Shown one piece after another: positions 1 through 11,589 of a stretch of DNA of 64,000 nt. Made by a program: the position numbers and the translations under genes. How positions within the stretch are numbered: the first letter of the stretch is position 1; each line of letters opens with the position of its first letter. The notes under the pieces are model-generated. The model saw only the letters and a program-made list of their open reading frames with translations. It searched no databases and had not been told where the DNA came from. The DNA is from Diplolepis rosae (lineage: Eukaryota; Arthropoda; Insecta; Hymenoptera; Diplolepididae): positions 2,480,001 to 2,544,000 of the forward strand of contig JAPYXD010000754.1 in assembly GCA_030998225.1 (NCBI GenBank). The letters run 5' to 3'.

Positions 1-818
1 TAACTGGAAAATAGAATTTTGACATTGACTTTTTTCGAGTTTTCACTTACTGTAACTTTTCTAATTTTGCTTTGATCGAAAAATATTATAAGGATATTTT
101 TACAAGACATGTTCCGGTACATGTTTTTTGGTTTTATTGAACCACAGTAATAAACTTATGATAACTAAATTGGCATGGGGTCAGTTTCTTTATTTCACTT
201 TTTAGGTGGGGGAAAACATAAAAATTGCATGGGCAAACGTTTCGGCCACAAATTTGGGCAAAATTAAAAACTAAGTATTACTCTTAGTTTAATGAATTAC
301 TTATAAATTTGCAGACATTTCAGCTTTCAATTATTATTTTCAAGTTCTTGACACTCTTAACTTTAAAAAATCTGTCACTGAAGAGAACCCACATTTGTGG
401 CCGAAACGTTCACCCCTTGCAATTTTTATGTTTTCCACCACCTAAAAAGTGGAAAAAAGAAACTGACCTCATGCCAATTTAATTACCATAAGATTATAAG
501 GATAACTTGTAGAGATTATAAGTACTATTAGAAACCAATTTTGCTATTTTTGATTTTTCAAAAAACACAAACAATATACTAATATTTTTACAATTTTTTT
601 GGATGTGGTTGATTAACGTAGTTGTCCTTATTTTTTCGGCTCCGATAATTCTATCCAGAGTTATTGAGTTTACGACCTACTACTACTACAGACAGACAGA
701 CATTTTCGTAAAAACAGTTTTTTCTGACTCAGGGGGTTTCAAAACGTAAAGATTTAATGAAAATTTCGAGTCATTTTTCACATAAAAGTAATACCTTCTC
801 ATTTATGATGAGAATGTA
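1..818 (-). mobile_element. Family A copy 1, interrupted by a fold-back element
   Basis: Reverse-oriented copy of the main interspersed family in this window. Bases 1-96 match the stretch around 13375-13465. Bases 505-818 match 13470-13855: the phrase TTTTTCGGCTCCGATAA, a short CAGA microsatellite (about 690-702), TCTGACTCAGGGGG, and the terminal TGATGAGAATGT at the right edge. The two halves are separated by an insertion at 97-492. It is more diverged than copies 2, 4, 5 and 7, and the left part lies outside the window. Noncoding. Confidence 0.8.
97..492. mobile_element. Fold-back element inserted in family A, 12 bp flanking direct repeat
   Basis: Bases 155-265 are the reverse complement of about 375-492: CTTATGATAACTAAATTGGC pairs with the reverse of GCCAATTTAATTACCATAAG, and the arms continue through a TGGCCGAAACGTT-type block. 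The right inverted repeat ends exactly where the host repeat resumes. ATTATAAGGATA occurs at 85-96 and again at 493-504, so the insert is bracketed by a 12 bp direct repeat. The left 58 bp (97-154) has no partner in the right arm and holds its own palindrome, ACATGTTCCGGTACATGT. No coding potential. Superfamily unknown; the long direct repeat could also reflect repair slippage. Confidence 0.65.
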
Positions 819-1611
819 GACAGTGTTTCCACGTAACACGTCTACAACATGATGCTTTCAAAACTATTAATTCCTAACTTTGGTACTGAATTCCTCTGTA
901 TTTTTTCGAATTTACGCAAAAAATCCTGTTTGTAAACTCTCTTCATTAATACTCACGCATATTTTTATAAAAAAAAAAAAAAAAAAATACAGTGACTGAA
1001 GAGCTCTGCGCTAATATGATTTTTTTCCATGGATATGATGGCAGAGTTTCAAACAGGTAGACGGAAGCTATCTACGATTGATGCGCGACACAAAGGTCTG
1101 TTCACACTGAGATTGTTCGTCACATTCTAACCACGTTCAGCAGCTGTGCCCCAAACCCCTATTTTATCTCTTTAACACCAGTCCAGGGAAACCCATGCAA
1201 TTCTCAATGCATACAACATTCGTGCAAAGTATGGTATATCAACCAGTATACTATCTACCTGATCACCATAAAAATGTATAGACCTTCGTTGGCGACCGTA
1301 AATCTCTTACCAGCCGCTACCCCTTGCCCACCAACGGATAGTTTTAAAATCAACCCCCATTCTGATCACAACGAAAACCTCGATAGAATGAGAAGAGAGG
1401 AAGAGAGTTGAGGGAGATTGAATATTTTCTGAAAATAAATCGGATCTTGCAAGTGAATGTAGTCGGTATTTTACGATTTTGGTAAAAAAACTGATCTAAT
1501 TCACGGCTACATTCAAGATGGAATAATCAATTGAAGTAGATATTGCCTAAATATACAGGCCAAGCGAAGATCCACGTATCCTCTTTTATTAAAAACATAA
1601 ATATACATGTA
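819..1611. other. Unassigned, with a GC-richer island at 990-1440
   Basis: No supported gene. A pure A tract occupies about 969-987. Bases 990-1440 are clearly less AT-rich than the surroundings and show no similarity to the repeats in the window. They could hold a host exon or a regulatory block, but no open frame or splice pattern convinces me. Confidence 0.4.
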
Positions 1612-1867
1612 CACTGTTAGAAATTTCTGTATTAAACTTCCATTACATGTAATGGACATTTTTTTCAGTAACGTATATTAAATTAAAAATTTTAATACAC
1701 ATATGTATATATTTAAATAATTTTTGTTAATTATCATATATTTTGATTGAAAAGTTATTAAATTTAATAATAATGTATATTAATTTTTCATAATATACAA
1801 ATCTATTAATTTTAATTTACCACTTGTATGTTAAAGTCTATTAAAATTGATAAGATTTTTAACAGTG
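1612..1867 (+). mobile_element. 256 bp TA-flanked MITE (CACTGTTA termini), copy 1
   Basis: The left end CACTGTTAGAAATTTCT and the right end (reverse complement CACTGTTAAAAATC) form terminal inverted repeats flanked by TA on both sides (1610-1611, 1868-1869). A second, reverse-oriented copy lies at 16805-17057. The internal block AACTTCCATTACATGTAATG is shared by both. Very AT-rich and noncoding. TA duplication fits the Tc1/mariner group. Confidence 0.75.
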
Positions 1868-2303
1868 TAAATCCGATTTAGAAAATCGAAGCACTGAAAA
1901 AAAATAATTTTTATGGTTGTACAATATCGACATACCTAATAATTTTTAAATAAAAAAAAAATGTTTACCACTAGTTTACAGTTATGTGATTGAATTAAAA
2001 AAATTTTCACGTAGGGAAAATGGACTTTTCAATTTGGCAACGTCGTATACTGGAGATAAAATTGTAGTTCAATATTAGCCTCGTTTTGCACATTACTGAT
2101 ATTACAGCAATGATAAAAAAACTGATTTTATATGACAATTTTTCTCCAACTAGATGGTTAATTGACCTGAGATTTAATATACATGATCTTTGGTGCACGA
2201 ATTCATATTGCACAAAGTTTTATGATGTTCTCGAGACTTTTAATTTGGGCAAGAGCTACCTCAACCAGTTTTATCATAAAATTAAAAAATGTTCGATTTT
2301 TCT
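1868..2303. other. Unassigned AT-rich stretch
   Basis: AT-rich sequence between a MITE and family A copy 2. The short open frames on both strands here (2007-2322) overlap each other and run into family A, so I do not treat them as genes. Confidence 0.4.
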
Positions 2304-2420
2304 ACATTCTCATCATGGATGAGAAGGTATTGGTTTTATGTGAAAAATGACTTTCGGAATTTTCATCAAATCTTTACGTTTTGAGACCCCCTGAGTCAGA
2401 AAAAATGGTTTTTACGAAAG

Positions 2421-2463
<43 letters not shown>

Positions 2464-3582
2464 AGGTCGTGTGCGGCATAACTCTCGATAGAATTATCAG
2501 ATTGAATTGAGCTTTGGTACACTTTATCGGAGCCGAAAAAGTAAGGACAAGTTCGTTAACCAGCCACATCCAATCAAAATTGAGGAGATGAGCACTACTT
2601 TTGTGTTTTTGAAAATAATTTTTTTAAAAAATAAAAAATTTCAATACTGGTTTTAGATAGTGCTCAAAAATCTCTAAAAATTATCCTGATAACATTTTTT
2701 GATTAAATCAAAATTAGAAATGTTACAGCATATTCAAATTCGAAAAAAGTCAATATCAAAATTCCATTTTCCAGTTAAATTATACGAGATACGAAAAAAC
2801 GTTATGATACAATATTATTGAATACATAAAGACCTACAAATTTGAATTATAACATTTTTTCATAAGATGCATATTTTTCTTTTTAATTAAAAAAAAAACT
2901 ATTGAAAATCCAAAATTCAATTTTTTAACAATAATATTGGAAATACCAAAAAAACGTAAGAATACAAAGTTGTTCGTTTCAAAAAGATCTACAAATTTTG
3001 TCTGACACAGTTTCTGATAAAAGATATATTTTTCGTTTCAATTCCAAAAAATACGATAAAAATGAAAAAATTCCATTTTTTAGACAAAATATGTGAGATG
3101 CAAAAAAAACATTTAGATGGAAAATTGTTTGCCTAAATGAGGTCTACAAATTCTGATAAAGAAATTTCGGGACAGGATGTATATTTTATGTTTTGATTTT
3201 TAATATTGAAAAAATTCGATTTTTTTCACCAAAATATGTGAGATACGAAATAAGCGTTTTTCTGCAAAATCGTTTCCTTAAATAAAGTCTACGAATGTTT
3301 TTCCTTTTTTAGATATTTGGAAGAAAATAAATTTATCAATAATTATGTAATTTATTAAGTTACAAAAATGCATACAGAAAATCGAGCGCGAAGCGCGAGT
3401 GTCATGATGAGAATGTGTTCCTTAAGGCCGATAGAGCCTTAAGTAAATTGAATTTCCTGTTTCACTTAAACTGAAAAAGAAACTTAGTGAATTTGAGAAA
3501 ATGACTAATTTACATCATCTTTAATATCATTAAATTGCTTTGAGCTTCAGTATTAAATTATAAGAAATAAACTTAAACGTAT
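2304..3582 (+). mobile_element. Family A copy 2 (composite nonautonomous element)
   Basis: Starts with ACATTCTCATCATGGATGAG. Next come TGAGTCAGAAAAAATGG, a (TGTC)n microsatellite at about 2421-2462, a block containing GGAGCCGAAAAAGTAAGG, and then degenerate tandem units of about 150 bp anchored by TCTACAAA-type words at 2831, 2986, 3141 and 3286. A GCGCGAAGCGCG word (about 3387-3398), TCATGATGAGAATGT and the stem-loop CTTAAGGCCGATAGAGCCTTAAG-like segment (about 3421-3442) follow. Compared with copy 7, the GC-rich tail is lost at about 3582. Noncoding; the microsatellite plus tandem units recall DINE-1-like Helitron derivatives, but I cannot see canonical Helitron ends. Confidence 0.85.
2421..2462 (+). 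repeat. (TGTC)n microsatellite inside family A
   Basis: Near-perfect TGTC tetranucleotide run embedded at the same place in every family A copy. Lengths differ (about 42 bp here, shorter at 26331-26357, 11450-11470 and 690-702, longer and interrupted at 13689-13738), which shows expansion and contraction after insertion. Confidence 0.9.
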
Positions 3583-3584
3583 TT

Positions 3585-3807
3585 TATGGTCAGGGATCAA
3601 CCAGATCATGTGACTAAACTCCTGTAAAATTTCATGCAAAATAACTTCTTCATTTTCCACAATATCTTCTTCAAAGGGTGTAAAATACAGCAAAAGACGA
3701 CAAAGAACGTCTGTAAACTTTTTTTGAGCGAAAATTTTGAACATTTTTTACAGATAATTCCAATTTTTGATAAATTCATTTTATTCATTATTTTTCGAAT
3801 AACCTTA
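3585..3807. repeat. Family C fragment (GGATCAACCAGA...GTGACT terminus)
   Basis: GGATCAACCAGATCATGTGACTAAA at about 3594-3618 matches the ends of the element at 54541-54890 and a motif at about 38326. The following AACGTCTGTAAACTTTTTTTGAGC resembles interior sequence of the 38.8 kb and 54.7 kb members. It abuts family A on the left and a TTTGATTC fold-back on the right, so it is truncated on both sides. Open frames here (3553-3948, both strands) are AT-rich accidents. Confidence 0.5.
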
Positions 3808-4121
3808 CATACTTTCTTTGATGTAAAGAAATGTCTTGTTTTGATGAAAGAAAATTTGTTTGATTCAAACAAAATATCTTTGAACCAAATAAATATTTGT
3901 TCGAATCAAATAAATTTCTGCCTCAAATCAAACAAATTTCAACTTTGACCATATATCAATGCATTAATTTTTTTATTTTGAAGAAAAATTAATTTGATTC
4001 AAAGATATTTTGTTTGAATTAAACAAATTTTATTTCATTTTAAAAAATCATTTCTTCAAATCAAAGAAAGTCGTTCTAACAAATCATTTTCTTTGATTCA
4101 ATCAAATTTTTTTTCTGAGTG
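3808..4121 (-). mobile_element. Fold-back element, TTTGATTCAA type
   Basis: Built from repeated self-complementary words such as TTTGTTTGATTCAAACAAA and AATCAAAGAAA. It ends at the right with TTTTTTTTCTGAGTG. It is the reverse-oriented relative of 31019-31333: both share CATATATCAATGCATTAAT-like core sequence and the same order of words. The left terminus is not clear because it merges into the family C fragment. Noncoding. Confidence 0.7.
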
Positions 4122-4935
4122 TTGAATGACTGAAGAAAGTTTAATTTGATCAAGTTATTGACCTTGCGATTAATAATCTTTCTGTCATCAAAACTAAATC
4201 TTAATTTGAACAACGTTTTCCAGTTTCTACATGTATGTGTCCAAAATACATTAAATTTTGTTTTTAAAATTTGGGAAATGGCAGATAATATGAAAACGGA
4301 CGTAAATGTACTACTTTTGCTTTGAACAATAAATCAATTAAATTTGCTAATTTTTTAAGTATTATATGTCCTTAAGGAGTCAAAAAGTTAATAAATATTG
4401 TTTACAAATTGGAAGCACTTTCAAAATAAAACTTGAAACATAATTTCTTCATTCAAGTAATTCTTAATAACCAAACTCGTTTAATTGATACAATTAAAAT
4501 ATTTTCAGTATGTCTCAGCTAAGTTCAAAAGAAAAGAAAAATTGCACGTGCTGTTCGCAAAATCTATAGGATGTTAGGAATAAAAGTATGAAATTACAGA
4601 AAAAACGCAAGGGGACGTAAAGTAGCGAGAAAATGGTATAACGAGTTAGGAATAGAAACACGTGTCGCGTTGTTGCTATGCAGAAGAGCACTTGTCCATG
4701 AAGTTTTATGCGGTATGTACTGAAGATTGCAAACGAAGAGGCATGTGTTAGCATGAGGAGCTCTCAAGGGAGACAACGTACTGTATAAGGAAGCAAAACG
4801 TGTAGACAGGTAATAACATACCTCATGATTACACTGCTTAATTCTATACAATCCTTGAATGAAGAAACATCTTCAAAACCCCATTTGAATAACGATATTT
4901 AAAATTTTGTCAATAAAAAAAATTTTGGGCGCATG
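4122..4935. other. Unassigned, GC-richer patch at 4600-4800
   Basis: No repeat partner found in the window. Bases 4600-4800 are less AT-rich than their flanks. Two overlapping minus-strand frames (4515-4754, 4594-4851) have no recognisable domain and no clear gene context, so they are not called. Confidence 0.35.
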
Positions 4936-5565
4936 AATGTTCCGCAAATTCTATATTTCATCAAATTTATTTTACCGAAGTTCACGTAACCGAATTACCA
5001 ATATTTCTAATTTTTATATTTTTTATTTATTATATAAGCTAATGCTTACATTTCGGAATAATTATTATCCTAAATTTTTGATTTTCCAATTTATTACATT
5101 TCATAATTTTTATATTTCCGAATTATCATTCAATCTGAATCTCACACCACCGAATTGTCATGTTACAGAAAAACTATTTGGCCTGAAACACATATGGCCG
5201 AAAAATAACAGCGCCTAAGTCGAAATCAGCCAATCATAATTTATAATAATTTAAGTTAAAATTGATCACCATTATTTATAGGGCGGATATAATGTAGGTC
5301 AAATGGATTTTCTGTAATATGACAATTCCTTGAAGCAGAAATAAGGAGAAGTAGTGATTCGGAAATATAAAAATAAATGACAAATGATAATTTGGAAAAT
5401 AAAAATGAGATTAAATGTAAAAATAATAACAAATGATGATTGGTTGAAATGAGAATTCGGATGAATAGTTAATTTGAACTATAAAAACTAGAGCAGTCAG
5501 CAATTTGGTCATATGGAATTCGGTAAAATAAATTTCATAAAATATAGAATTTGAGAAATATCCAT
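4936..5565. mobile_element. Long fold-back element, copy 1
   Basis: Left arm CAAATTCTATATTTCATC...TTTATTTTACCGAA pairs with the reverse complement of right-arm TTCGGTAAAATAAATTTC...TATAGAATTTGAG. Pairing continues inward through CCGAATTGTCATGTTACAGA against TCTGTAATATGACAATTCC. The same central arms recur at 57115-57515. The 93-codon frame 4937-5218 lies inside the left arm and is not a gene. No clear target duplication. Confidence 0.65.
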
Positions 5566-6585
5566 AAGTGCCAGAAAATTTACACTACTGCTCAACAATT
5601 TATAAAAAGTTTTAGCAGTGAAAGTAGAGAAGAATCCAAATTTCAGATAGTAAAACAAAAAAATATATTCTTTTCGATGCAATATCATATTTAATTACTA
5701 CAATCACGGAAGTTCTTCAAACAGTAAATATAATGAATTTCAAGCATTAGCTAAGATTGATAATTAAACATTGTCAAATACAAGTGTCATTAAGAAATAG
5801 TACAAAGCGAGGGTAACAACCACACGAGTAAAATAAATGTTTTTCCCGTGTTGCACACGATTTTTCTTCTACTATAGGGTCAGAAAGTGGATTTGTTTTC
5901 CCCGCACGGGGCAATAAAGTCCACTTTATGGCCCGCTAGTAGAAAAAATATTTTTTATTACAACTATCAAAAGGAATTGCTATCTCATATTTCCAACAAA
6001 AATCTCCCTGGGTGAATTATATAGATAGTTAGATATGAAGAACAATAATTTGCGAATTAGTTCATTAGAAAATCACGCAATTAAATATTTACGCAAATCA
6101 CTGTGAGTTCGGATAGAAAATAAAGTTAGAACTAGAAGTTTGCTAGCAATTACGTAGTGAACCGTTCATGCATAGTTAATCAGAAAATGTTATTTCCGTA
6201 ATAATTATAATTATTTGATGACACAGGTAATCTTTGAACGATCGTCAAGATTACTTTCAAATCAGTTTCGTTAGTCTAATCACCGCTCGTTTACTAGTTT
6301 GACATTAATTTAAGGATCATTAGTATCCGAGACAAGCCGCGGAAAAAATAATTTAATGCATTAAAGAAGGTAAAGCAGGAAAGAACTCGTAACTTATAAT
6401 AACAGAGTAAATATGATAAAATAGAGAGAGTATAGCGAATTCAGTAGATTTTAAAAGATATTTCTAATATATCTACTCTCTTAATTTTAATCATTTTTTT
6501 CTTTTTGGTAATTCCAATTAGTGAGTGAATTATAGCTGCTATACAAACAGTTGTCTTAATCATATTAGACTATCAAAAATTTCTG
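5566..6585. other. Unassigned AT-rich, with an imperfect hairpin at 5865-5955
   Basis: The only structure I see is an imperfect hairpin: TTCTACTATAGGGTCAGAAAGTGGA on the left pairs with TCCACTTTATGGCCCGCTAGTAGAA on the right, closing on a perfect small stem CCCCGCACGGGG. It could be a degenerate MITE. The rest shows no gene, splice pattern or repeat that I can support. Confidence 0.4.
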
Positions 6586-6890
6586 ACGGAATTTCATGAA
6601 ACACGCAACTGCAGCTTTGTACAGTTAACATTTCGTAAAATGGAGATAAATTTTAAAAAATTCAGTTACAGTTTAATGAATCTAAGAAAAAATTTGTCAA
6701 TTACCAGTTATAAAATGCTGAAAATTCTGAAGCTTGAACAGAAAAAATCTTACGTTATAGGTAACTAAAGCTTTATACAGTTACATGTAACTAAAAATTT
6801 TGTTAGTTTCGTAATCTTAAGAAATTTTTTTAAAAATCACCATACTTTCGTAATTTTAAGAAAAATTACAAAACTTTCCTTACAGTGTGA
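6586..6890. repeat. Family E repeat, copy 1
   Basis: Contains GTTACATGTAACT, TTCAGTTACAGTTT, CTGAAAATTCTGAAGC and several CGTAATNTTAAGAAA words. The same set recurs, with length differences, at about 61690-62110. The repeated TTACGAAA/TTTCGTAA words suggest a degenerate fold-back element. Noncoding; boundaries approximate. Confidence 0.5.
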
Positions 6891-7970
6891 CTGATAAATC
6901 GTATTTAGATCTTTGTATCCAGAAAAGAAGTCTATTTAATTCAACCAAATCGTTTTGTTGCATGAAATATATTATTTTGTTGAATGAAATTAAATTTCGT
7001 TACATCAACTGAAAAATTTCTTTAATTTAGACAATTTGTAGCCAAACAAACCATTTTCAACTGAATAAAAAATCTATTTTCTATTCTCTGAATTTAATAT
7101 GAAAATATCATAAAACTACAGAAAGTTTATGTACTCAACGATTTAAATTCTTTAAATATGGAAAATTCTGCCTCTATCATAATAAGCTAACTAATTAGTA
7201 ATGCCTTTACCATGGCAGTAAAATAGAGAATTAGACAGCTATAATAGGTCCTAACTGTCTGTCATTGACAATGAGGGAATTATATCAAAGGGTAAGATTT
7301 TGACTTGAATTAATTAATCTAGTCGACCTGCAGAATACTGCACTAATTATCACATTGGTACGTACTGAACGCCATAAACGACACAGAGTGATCATAGAAT
7401 TTTAGCTGTCAAGGAATAAAATTGCGAATTAACTAAAAGAGGTAAAACTAGAGGTTCAAATGTGATTATCACATTCGAAGTTATTTTCATAATTAAGTAT
7501 CCTTGCAAGAATTATAAAATCGAAAGTCTATATTCTGATGCATTTTTTTGTTGCAAAGAACAGCTCAGAGAAATTTGAAATTCAAGTTATGACTTTTTCA
7601 GAACATCAATGAGAAAATCAGCTTATTTAATAGCGTAGAACTACTCTACACTTTTCACATGTCTATTAGTTTAAACAAAACATGTAAGTATTTGCTGGAG
7701 AAGCACCAGATGGTTGACGTAAACTCGGACAGGAACAAGCTTGACACACATTATTCAATATGCAAACACACTTGTTTTGCATGTCTGTATAATATCACAT
7801 CTAAGCTCGGGTACAATCTGCACTAATTCCATTAAAACAGATACTAAACATGACGCAGTACTACTAAAGAAATAGCACGTGAATTCTCTCAAAAGAAATC
7901 TTAATTATTGAATTTAATAGTATTTACACCGTAACTAAGTATTCATTTTTTTAATTGCATTAAAAAAAAT
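6891..7970. other. Unassigned AT-rich stretch
   Basis: No open frame, repeat partner or motif worth naming. Codon-free AT-rich sequence up to the start of family A copy 3. Confidence 0.4.
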
Positions 7971-8766
7971 CTGCCCGCCTCGCGCTTCGCGCGCAGCTCG
8001 CAAGTTTGAGCGCGCCTAGGGCGTACAATTTGATGGTCGCGCTCCAAAATATTTGAACGGCGCGCTTTACGCTTCGAAATATTTGAACGTCGCGCTTCGC
8101 GCTCGGTCTTATATTCTTCGCACAGATATAAATTTATTTCTTGTAATTTCATACTAGAGCTCAAATCAATTTTATAATACTGTATATGTGAATTACATTT
8201 TGTTAAAGTTACTAATTTTGTTTTTGAATTCAAATGGAAAAAGAAATTCAATTTACTTAAGGCTCTATCAACCTTAAGGAACACATTCTTATCATGAAAC
8301 TCGCGCTTCACGCTCGATTTTCTGTATACATTTCTGTAACTTTCTAATAATTTACATGATTAAAAAAAATGTATCTTTTTCCACATACAGTAAAACCTCG
8401 TTTATCGGGACATTCATTTGTCGGGACATTTTGTTTCGCCTCCAACCACCACTCCTTGTACATAGTCACATGAAGTGGGGTAACAACAAGAGTCATGGCA
8501 ACCCACCATAAAGCTGTAGGTGGTAGTGGGGGACCCCTCCAAATCCCGATAAACGAGGTTTTTACATTTCAAGGGCGTCCCGATAAATGAGGTTTTACTG
8601 TATCTCAAAAATAAAAAAAAATCGTAGACTGATTTTAAGCAAACCGATTTTTTATTTTAACGCTTATTTTGTTTCACACATATTTTGGTTAAAAAATGGG
8701 ATTTTTGATTTTCAATAGTGTTTTTTTATAACCAAAATATAAAATATACATCTTGTAAAAAAATGT
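7971..8766 (-). mobile_element. Family A copy 3, truncated, with nested pogo MITE
   Basis: Reverse-oriented. It begins with the GC-rich tail (CGCGCTTCGCGC words at about 7980-8105, including TTGAGCGCGCCTAGGGCG). It continues through CTTAAGGCTCTATC (about 8258-8271), TTATCATGAAACTCGCGCTTC, and the innermost 150 bp units, and stops at about 8766. Bases 8388-8600 are a later insertion. More diverged than copies 2, 4, 5 and 7. The 122-codon frame 7943-8311 runs through this repeat and is not a gene. Confidence 0.75.
8388..8600. mobile_element. pogo/Tigger-type MITE, 213 bp, TA target duplication
   Basis: Terminal inverted repeats CAGTAAAACCTCGTTTATCG (left) and, in reverse complement at the right end, CAGTAAAACCTCATTTATCG. 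TA dinucleotides at 8386-8387 and 8601-8602 are the target duplication. The CAGTAAAACC terminus and TA duplication are characteristic of pogo/Tigger elements of the Tc1/mariner superfamily. Nested in family A copy 3, so younger than it. Noncoding; the minus-strand frame 8414-8608 is a shadow. Confidence 0.9.
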
Positions 8767-10235
8767 TCCACTGAGAATAGAATAGAATAGCGCTCGAACA
8801 AACAGAAAAGTTTTCTAAGATGGCTCCAGGAATAAGATCAAGCTTTTTAGTTGCTTTCAAAAATTTTTAAGTTCAACTTGCCATTTTAGTTGAAGAAAAC
8901 TTTGGACCGACATTGAATTGAGTAGAACTTTTAGGATTCTCGAAAACTGAGATTTGTAGCTGGTGAAAGAATGATAATTAAAGTATGTTTTTTTGGCAAT
9001 TGAAACTTTCGATCTTTGTTATATTAATGAAACTGCCACCTTAATTTCGGTGAAATGTGAAAGTGAGTACAGAAATAGAACCAATCAATTAATATGTACA
9101 AAAAACAAAATTCGAAAGTTGCGATAAACCTGAAGTTCACAAGGAGATCACATTTCGTTTCTCGTTTTCACTAAATTGTATTCAATCAACCTCTTTTCAA
9201 TGAAAAGACAATTTGAAAGTAAATTTTAATAATATTCTGAAAATAGAAAAATTTTCTCGCCCTCACCCCCTCTTTCTCTATCTCTCTCTCTTGTCCATTG
9301 AGAAAAAATCTGTTATAGGATAAAATATAAATAAAAAATTGAAAAATGCCTCTGAAAGAACCGCAATATACATCTGCGTGAAAAAATGGCAAAGGCATAT
9401 CATAGCACACAGAGGGAATAAACCAGATCGAGCAAATAATATCCAAACTCTTTCCCCTTCTCTCCCGTTTCTACCATGTGAACACAGGTTTTATTTGCTA
9501 GAGTGAACGAAATGCAAAACGGAACGTTCGTCTGTTATTAATACGCCAGCGTAAAGCGGCTGTTGGATAGGAGTTTTCAGAAACAAGTTGAAATGATTTG
9601 GAATATACATAATGGTATGCATTGATAAATAATACGTATTGATATAATCACCATTGAAAATCTTCATAGGTACAAATCACATGTATTTTACACAAAAAAA
9701 AGTTTGGGATTTAACTGGAGAAAAAACAGGTAAAGTTTATTCAGTCAAAATTATTTCATTGTTTTTAGGTAAAAATAATTTAGCCACAAAAAGTGGAAAG
9801 AATTTTAAAGAGAAAGAATTTATCTAAATTCATAATATAATTGGATTCCGCAATTTTAAATTCTATAGCAAAAAAAGAAAAGAAAAAAAAAGTCAACTGA
9901 TAAATTGCATAGGTGTTGCACAAACAACATTTTATCACTTATTATATATGGAAAGAAAGTTCTCAGTGGATTAGTCTGTTATTATGGTATTTTGTAATTA
10001 ATAAAGTATTACTTGAAAAATCTTAATAGCAAGATTAAAAAGTCCTGTTTTCAAATTTTCAATATTTATATTAATTGAGGCTTAAGATTATGTGATACTT
10101 AATAAATTAGCATATCCGATTGGTTTTAACTTTTTACATATTAATGTCCAAAATATTAAAAATTTAATCCAAAAATTTCATGAAATGCTCAAAGATATAA
10201 AAGCGGGCATAAATAGTCAATTTATAAGTTAAAAA
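8767..10235. other. Unassigned; CT-rich tract at 9268-9292
   Basis: AT-rich single-copy sequence with a pyrimidine-rich run (CTTTCTCTATCTCTCTCTC) at about 9271-9290. The 86-codon minus frame 9186-9446 spans this low-complexity run and has no recognisable domain. No gene supported. Confidence 0.4.
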
Positions 10236-11589
10236 ATGTGCCCGCTTCGCGGGCACATTCTCATCGCGCGCTTCGCGCTCCGTTCTTCCTGGACCTCACG
10301 CTTCGCGCTCGGTCTTGTGCTCTTCGCATACGTTTAAGTTTATTTCTTATAATTCAATACTGAAGCTCAAACCAATTTAATGATATTAAAGATGATGTAA
10401 ATTAGTCATTTTCCCAAATTCACTAAGTTTCTTTTTCAGTTTAAGTGAAACAGGAAATTCAATTTACTTAAGGCTCTATCGGCCTTAAGGAACACATTCT
10501 CATCATGACACTCGCGCTTCAACCTCGATTTTCTGTATGCATTTTTGTAACTTTTTAATAAATTACATGATTATTGATACATTTATTTTCTTCCAAATAT
10601 CTCAAAAAGGAAAAACAATCGTAGACTTTATTTAAGGAAACGATTTTGCAGAACAACGCTTATTTCGTATCTTACATATTTTGGTGAAAAAAATCGAATT
10701 TTTTCAATATTAAAAATCAAAAAATTAAAATATACATCCTGTCGAGAAATTTCTCGATAAGAATGTGTAGACCTTATTTAGCCAAACAATTTTTCATCTA
10801 AAAGTTTGTTTTGTATCTCACATATTTTGTCTAAAAAATGGCATTTTTCAATTTTAATCGTATTTTTTGGAATTGAAACGAAAAATATATCTTTTATCAG
10901 AAACTGTATCAGACAAAATTCTTAGATATTTTTGAAACGAACAACTTTGTATTCTTACGTTTTTTCGTATTTCACGTATTATTGTTAAAAAATTGAATTT
11001 TGGATTTTCAATGGTTTTTTTTTAAATTAATAAGAAAAATATGCATCTTATGAAAAAATGTTACAATTCAAATTTGTAGGTCTTTATGTAAAAAATAATA
11101 TTGTATCATAACGTTTTTTCGTATCTCGTATAATTTAACTTGAAAATGGAATTTTGATATTGACTTTTTTCGAATTTGAATATGCTGTAACATTTCTAAT
11201 TTTGATTTGATCAAAAAATGTTATCAGGATAATTTGTAGAGATTTATGAGCACTATCAAAAACCAGTATTGAAATTTTTTATTTTTTAAAAAAATTATTT
11301 TCAAAAACACAAAAGTAGTGCTCAATCCCTCAATTTTGATTGGATATGGCTGGTTAAGGAACTTGTCCTTACTTTTTCGGCTCCGATAAAGTGTATCAAA
11401 GCTCAATTTAATCTGATAATTCTGTCGAGAGTTATGCCGCACACGACCTACAGACAGACAGACAGACAGACACTTTCGTAAAAACCCTTTTTTCTGACTC
11501 AGGGGGTCTCAAAACGTAAAGATTTGATGAAAATTTCGAAAGTCATTTTTCACATAAAACCAATACCTTCTCATCCATGATGAGAATGT
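10236..11589 (-). mobile_element. Family A copy 4, near complete
   Basis: Reverse-oriented. It begins with the terminal hairpin GTGCCCGCTTCGCGGGCAC (10238-10256), followed by CATTCTCATCGCGCGCTTCGCGC. The A-specific stem-loop (about 10467-10489), the 150 bp units, the CAGA microsatellite (about 11450-11470), and the terminus CATCCATGATGAGAATGT ending at 11589 follow. The GC-rich tail has fewer palindromic units than copy 7. Noncoding; the frame 11224-11442 is an artefact. Confidence 0.85.

Noticed and set aside
2304..3417. Interpretation of ACATTCTCATCAT ... ATGATGAGAATGT in family A copy 2 as the terminal inverted repeats of a 1.1 kb DNA transposon
   Set aside because: In copies 4 and 7 homology continues well beyond the second motif into the stem-loop and GC tail, so it is internal and not a terminus.
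5865..5955. pre-miRNA-like hairpin
   Set aside because: The stem has many mismatches and a GC-rich cap. Without small-RNA data a degenerate MITE is a simpler reading.
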